Assembly (NCBI GenBank): GCA_037893225.1
Contig: JAZGUH010000378.1
Location: 861,001-925,000, forward strand
Direction: 5' to 3'
DNA: 64,000 nt
From: Hippasteria phrygiana
Lineage: Eukaryota > Echinodermata > Asteroidea > Valvatida > Goniasteridae
Below, in pieces: positions 59,236 through 64,000 of this stretch. Below the pieces are notes generated by a model, which was not told the origin of the DNA, did not search any database, and saw only the letters and a program-made list of their open reading frames with translations. Numbering within the stretch: the first letter of the stretch is position 1; each line of letters begins with the position of its first letter. Made by a program: the position numbers and the translations under genes.

Positions 59236-61140
59236 AGTTTTTGTTCTGATTTTCTTTTTGGCTTTTCCGACATTCAGTCGGAAAAGGCCTTGTTTTTGTT
59301 CTGATTTTTTTTTTTCTTCTTCCTTCTTCTTCTTCTTCTTCTTCTTTTAGTTCTGACCAAAATCCCATAGACTTTGTACACGAATTTTGTCGGTGGCACT
59401 TTATGTCTTAAAAAACCTCAGATCTTAACCAAACTTACCTCAAACATAGACCCTAAGCTGAAATTGTATGTCGAAGAGTGACGTCATGATGACGTCATCA
59501 CGTGTCACGTGACGTCACCCTAAAGGTGCGTTTTTCAAGGGCCCATATCTAGAGAACGGTAGGTCCGATTTCCTTCAAACCTGGTATGTTGGTAGGCTAG
59601 CTCGTGTTATAGATGAAAATTGAGGTGACGTCATGATGACGTCATACGATTTTATAGTAATTTTTAAGTTTTTGAACTTTAACATTTCTTAAAGCCATAT
59701 CTGATCAACAGAACATGCTAAATTCAAAATTCTTTTTGTAATAGCTCTGTTAGCTCCTATATTCTTCCGCATAAATGTGGAAAATGTGTGACGTCATCAT
59801 GACGTCATCAAAAATATGCTTTTTTGAAACACATATAAGGGTAGGTCCGATCGTCATAAAAATTAGTGGATAGGTATATAGTGCTACTAGCATGTAAAAT
59901 CCGAGGTGACGTCATGATGACGTCATCGGCTGATTTTCTGTGAATTGTTTAGTTCTATCCCACATCCCATAGACTTTGTACACGAATTTTGTAAGTGGCA
60001 CTTTGGTCACTAAACAACCTCGGATCTTAATCAGACTTAACACAAACATAGACCCTAAGCTGAAAATGCATGCCGAAACGTGACGTCATGATGACGTCAT
60101 CACGTGCCATGTGACGTCATCTTAAAGGTGCATTTTGGAAGGGCCCATATCTAGAGAACGGTAGGTCCGATTGCCTTCAAACCAGGTATGTTGGTATGGT
60201 AGCTCGTGTTATAGATGAAAATTGAGGTGACGTCATGATGACGTCATCATACGATTTTACAGTAATATTAAAGTTTTTGAACTTCAAAGTTTCTTAAAGC
60301 CATATCTCATCAACAGAACATGCTAAATTCAAAATTCTTTTTGTAATAGCTTTGTTAGCTTCTATATTCTTTCACATAAATGTGAAAAATGTGTGATGTC
60401 ATTATGACGTTTTAAAAAATGTGCTTTTTTGAAACACATATAAGGGTAGGTCCGATCATCATAAAAATTGGTAGGTAGGTAGATAATGACGTCATCGGCT
60501 GATTTTCTATGATTTTTTAGTTCTATCCAAAATCCCATAGACTTTGTACTCGAATTTTGTAAGTGGCACTTTGGTCACTAAACAACATCAGATCTTAATC
60601 AGACTTAACACAAACATAGACACTAAGCTGAAATTGTATGCCGAAGAGTGACGGGTGATGACGTCATCCCGTGTCACGTGATGTCATCTTAAATGTGCTT
60701 TTTTCAATGGCCAGTATCTGGAGAACCGTAGGTCCGATTACGCTCAAACGTAGTATGTTGGTAGGCAAGCATTTGTTGTTGATGAAAATTGAGGTGACGT
60801 CACGATGACATCATCATACGAAATTATAGTAATTTTAAAGTTTTTGAACCTTAATATTTTCTTTAAGCCATAAATCATCAACAGAACATGCTAATATCGA
60901 AATTCTTTTTGTAATAGGTTTGTTAGGTCCTACATATGTAACAAAAAATGCAAAATATGTGCACCATCATAATGACGTCATCAAAGGCATAATTTCTCGT
61001 AAGACATGTAAATTGGTAGGTCCAATTGTCATGAAGCCTGGTGGGTAGGCAGACTTGTCACAAGCAAGCAAAAATCGCAGTGACATCATAAAAAAATAAT
61101 GCGGAAAAGCCCTATGTTCTGTTCAGCGAAGAGACATAGA
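59236..61140. repeat. array block 4
   Basis: Opens with GGCTTTTCCGACATTCAGTCGGAAAAGGCC (hairpin), a TTC tract and TTAGTTCTGACC. It has two regular units and a third divergent one, and closes with CGGAAAAGCCCTATGTTCTG...AGACATAGAGTCCTAG. Confidence 0.8.
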
Positions 61141-62342
61141 GTCCTAGTTTCTTCCTTCTTCTTCTTCTTCTTCTTCTTCTTCTTCTTCTTCTTCTTCTTC
61201 TTCTTCTTTTAGTTCTGACCAAAAGCCCATAGACTTTGTACACGAATTTTGTCCGCGGCACTTTAGGTCTTAAAAAACCTCAGATCTTAACCAAACTTAC
61301 CTCAAACATAGACCCTAAGCTGAAATTGTATGTCGAAGAGTGACGTCATGATGACGTCATCACGTGTCACGTGACGTCATCTCAAAGGTGCGTTTTTCAA
61401 GGGCCTATATCTAGAGAACGGTAGGTCCGATTTCCTTTAAACCTGGTATGTTGGTAGGCTAGCTCGTGTTATAGATGGAAATTGAGGTGACGTCATGATG
61501 ACGTCATCATACGATTTTACAGTAATATTAAAGTTTTTGAACTTCAAAGTTTCTTAAAGCCATATCTCATCAACAGAACATGCTAAATTCAAAATTCTTT
61601 TTGTAATAGCTTTGTTAGCTTCTATATTCTTTCACATCAATGTAAAAAATGTGTGATGTCATCATGACGTCATCAAAAATATGCTTTTTTGAAACACATA
61701 TAAGGGTAGGTCCGATCGTCATAAAAATGAGTGTGCAGGTAGATAGTGCTACTACCATGTTAAATCCGAGGTGACGTCATGATGACGTCATCGGCTGATT
61801 TTCTATGATTTGTTTAGTTTTATCCCAAATCCCATAGAATTTGTACACGAATTTTGTAAGAGCCACTTTGGTCACTAAACAACATCAGATCTTAATCAGG
61901 CTTAACACAAACAGAGACCCTAAGCTGAAAATGTATGCCGAAACGTGACGTCATGATGACGTCATCACGTGTCATGTGACGTCATCTTAAAGGTGCATTA
62001 TTCAAGGGCCCATATCTAGAGAACGGTACGTCCGATTGCCTTCAAACCTGGTATGTTGGTAGTGTAGCTCGTGTTATAGATGAACATTGAGGTGACGTCA
62101 TGATGACGTCATCATACGATTTTACAGTAATATTAAAATGCAAAATATGTGCACCATCATAATGACGTCATCAAAGGCATAATTTCTCGTAAGACATGTA
62201 AATTGGTAGGTCCAATTGTCATGAAGCCTGGTGGGCAGGCAGACTTGTCACAAGCAAGCAAAAATCGCAGTGACATCATACAAAAATAATGCGGAAAAGC
62301 CCTATGTTCTGTTCAGCGAAGAGACATAGAGTCCTAGTTTTA
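61141..62342. repeat. array block 5, last
   Basis: Starts with a long CTT tract, contains one full and one truncated unit, and ends at 62342 with the same CGGAAAAGCCCTATGTTCTG closing segment as block 4 (61098-61150). Confidence 0.8.
61151..61210. repeat. (CTT)n microsatellite
   Basis: About 20 CTT units at the opening of array block 5. Confidence 0.95.
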
Positions 62343-63350
62343 TACTTTTTATTTTGAAGATGGCCGTCATTAAAGAATTTTTTGCAACCGTTGGTGTTTC
62401 CCTGTATAAAGATGCATTAAAAATGAAAGAGACATGTTGGACAAGAGAACTTAACATATTTAAAGTGTTTTTTAGTATGTTTGTAGCACCATATATCAGC
62501 AAAACAAAAACAACAAAAAACTTATTTTCCGATTGACTGGTTGACATTTTTGTGTTTTTACAAATTTTTCTTTTGTAAAAATAAAAAAATACAGGAGGCC
62601 TCCAAAAAAGAAGCGAGCAGGGACGCCTAAAGCAGATTGAACAACCTTTAAGTTTAACTCAGTTTGACAGTGACATGCTATTTTATATAGCGTCAACAAA
62701 TTAAATACGAAAGAGGCGTAAACAATTATTTCACATTGTCATTTCCAAACAATCATATTAACATATTTCAAAACCTTGTCAATGTGTGAAATAATACGCG
62801 AAAACTTAACTCGCAATGGTACCGTTTCGTTTAGCCTCACTGGCTGCCATCTTGTTTTTGCTGGACCACTCAATTTTTTATAGGGGAGTTGCATGAGGGG
62901 ATTGCAAAATTTTGTTTATTTCGTATGGTGTTTCGTAAGTGAAATTCCTTCATTTTCTTAGAAAACAATTTCCCTGAGAGTCATAGAAATTGTACACAGG
63001 TTGTTGACGCTTTGTTGACGCTGGTTATCTTTGTTGACGCTTGTTGACATTTGTTGACGCTAAATAAGCATTGACCGAGTTTTGACACAATGTTTGACTT
63101 TAGTGCAATAGTACTACATCACATATACAATGTAGGCCTACATGGGTTATTCCTTGTCACACTTTTGGACCCCAAAATTTATGGAATGACCCCCAGGCAT
63201 ATGTGTTTGTTCGGTTGACACTGTGTTGTCGCTCAAAGTGCTCACATACACATGGTACTTGTTGATTTCTGCTTCATTTTTCCCGTTTTTTGCTGAAATA
63301 AATGTTGTGTTTTGTTGAAATAACAGGTGGTGCCATGTGTTTAACGTAGT
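62343..63350. other. array flank, no gene supported
   Basis: AT-rich. A 58-codon frame from ATG at 62361 (MAVIKEFFATVGVSLYKDAL...) has no recognisable homology, and an AATAAA lies at about 62580. The TTGTTGACGC tandem words at 63000-63062 are listed separately. Confidence 0.4.
63000..63062. repeat. short tandem repeat TTGTTGACGC
   Basis: Five imperfect copies of TTTGTTGACGC within about 62 bases. Confidence 0.85.
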
Positions 63351-63836
63351 TAAAGGCAGTGTACATGATTGGTCATTGTTGCAATTTTCAGAAATGGGCG
63401 GATTTGGGGGTTAGTATGTTAAAGGAAATATCATTCCACTGATACCTGTTCAAAGTTTTGCGTTGTTGGATGGCGAAAAAAACGAGAGAAAAACGGCGCT
63501 CGTTTTCAACCGTCAGGCGGATGATAGCCTTTAGTCAAGGCGCGCATGACGCGCCCCGGATATGCCATGGCGCCATCATGTCCGGGGCACGCCACTTGTC
63601 CGAGTAGCCACGCGCGCCTTGACTAACGGCTACAGGGCAGTTTTCCAACGATTTCCAGCTGGAAATCGTTGGAAAACGATATATATTTCCACTTTTCTTG
63701 ACAACGACAGCACACCTGGTGCCATCATTTCACAGGATGATTGAGACTACTATTAACTTAAAGTCTAGTAAAGGTATTTCGTAATAATTCAGTAAAAAAA
63801 AATTGTAGGATTACCAATCGTGTACACTACATTTAA
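63351..63836 (+). repeat. dispersed 0.48-kb repeat with GC-rich hairpin, copy 2
   Basis: Matches 42094-42574 from CATGATTGGTCATTGTTGCA to CGTGTACACTACATTTAA. The GC hairpin (about 63530-63625) differs in its centre, while AACGATTTCCAGCTGGAAATCGTT is conserved as a palindrome despite base changes. Confidence 0.82.
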
Positions 63837-63980
63837 GGATAGTTGGTTATTTCTAAGATTTTGCTGTTCCTGACCCATTTTGGTTGCGGTATTAAAGTAA
63901 AATCTTTCCTTTGACCGGAAACCCCCCACCAAAATGGGTCAGGAACAGCAAAATCTTGGAAAATAACCAACCTTCCTTGA
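63833..63980. mobile_element. TTAAGGATAGTTGG foldback MITE
   Basis: The arms AGTTGGTTATTTCTAAGATT...CCTGACCCATTTTGG and their mirror (63905-63975) form a foldback of about 48 bp per arm. The left end is TTAAGGA and the right TCCTTGATAA. A half copy is at 46184-46250, on the other side of the CRE array. Confidence 0.78.
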
Positions 63981-64000
63981 TAACAACTGTCTAAACACGT

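Larger units (their letters stand above)
46590..62342. repeat. 15.7-kb array of about 600-bp units rich in TGACGTCA palindromes
   Basis: Unit landmarks in order: TAGTTCTATCCCAAATCCCA, ATAGACTTTGTACACGAATT, GTGGCACTTTGGTCA, TGACGTCATGATGACGTCA, ATATCTAGAGAACGGTAGGT, a second and third TGACGTCA pair, GGTAGGTAGATAGTGCTACT and a fourth pair. In the unit at 47223-47817 I count nine TGACGTCA. Several units also carry CACGTG beside the palindrome. Landmarks recur at about 46617, 47223, 47817, 48420, 49025, 51232, 51835, 52438 and so on. No frame is conserved. TGACGTCA is the consensus CRE. The array starts about 340 bp upstream of the TSR1 coding region, behind the GGCTTTTCCGA hairpins. Confidence 0.92.

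Noticed and set aside
62361..62536. 58-codon frame MAVIKEFFATVGVSLYKDAL...
   Set aside because: It has no homology that I recognise, no splice or promoter context, and is AT-rich. Kept only as a note.

Overview
The window is animal nuclear DNA, intron-rich and crowded with transposons. It carries one host gene that can be reconstructed completely: TSR1, the pre-40S ribosome maturation factor. TSR1 lies on the minus strand, with its start codon at 45983 and stop at 409-411. I placed 22 exons. All have GT-AG introns and compatible phases, and they join into an open frame of 819 codons including stop (818 aa), close to the length of vertebrate TSR1. The tRNA-derived SINEs, one with a body ending in a 'GTAAAGCGC...AAAAGCGCTATAT'-type tail, and the wealth of piggyBac, hAT and Tc1 relics suggest a marine invertebrate, perhaps an echinoderm or other non-vertebrate deuterostome. 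That placement is inference from recall, not a search.

Layout: 1-46 kb is TSR1, about 45.6 kb of gene for 2.46 kb of coding sequence. Its introns are a nested archive of elements. Intron 12 holds a piggyBac element with an apparently intact two-exon transposase of 823 aa. Intron 11 holds a small inverted-repeat element that carries a SAP-domain segment. Intron 8 holds a THAP-domain element with TTAA target duplications (Kolobok-like). Several dispersed families also duplicate TTAA. One has telomere-like TTAACCCTAACC ends and a short palindromic body. One begins TTAACCCCTTG. One shares its last 15 bases with the intact piggyBac. One is built of a short core repeated several times with unrelated spacers, each element using its own version of the core. 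Insertions sit within about 10 bases of the 5' splice sites of exons 17 and 19. Intron 1 contains a 0.4-kb inverted repeat beside exon 1 and a possible two-exon fragment of an unrecognised gene.

About 340 bases upstream of the TSR1 start codon, 46.3-62.3 kb is a tandem array. It opens with five GGCTTTTCCGA hairpins, followed by about 600-bp units that carry up to nine copies each of the palindrome TGACGTCA, the consensus CRE (CREB/ATF site). A 3.4-kb stretch of the array is duplicated almost perfectly. Related half-elements lie on both flanks. Beyond the array, 62.3-64 kb holds dispersed repeats.

How it fits together: TSR1 is the only host gene that can be asserted. The transposases and their short relatives explain much of the intron expansion. 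The CRE array beside the TSR1 promoter is the most unusual structure in the window. Whether it acts on transcription cannot be told from sequence alone.
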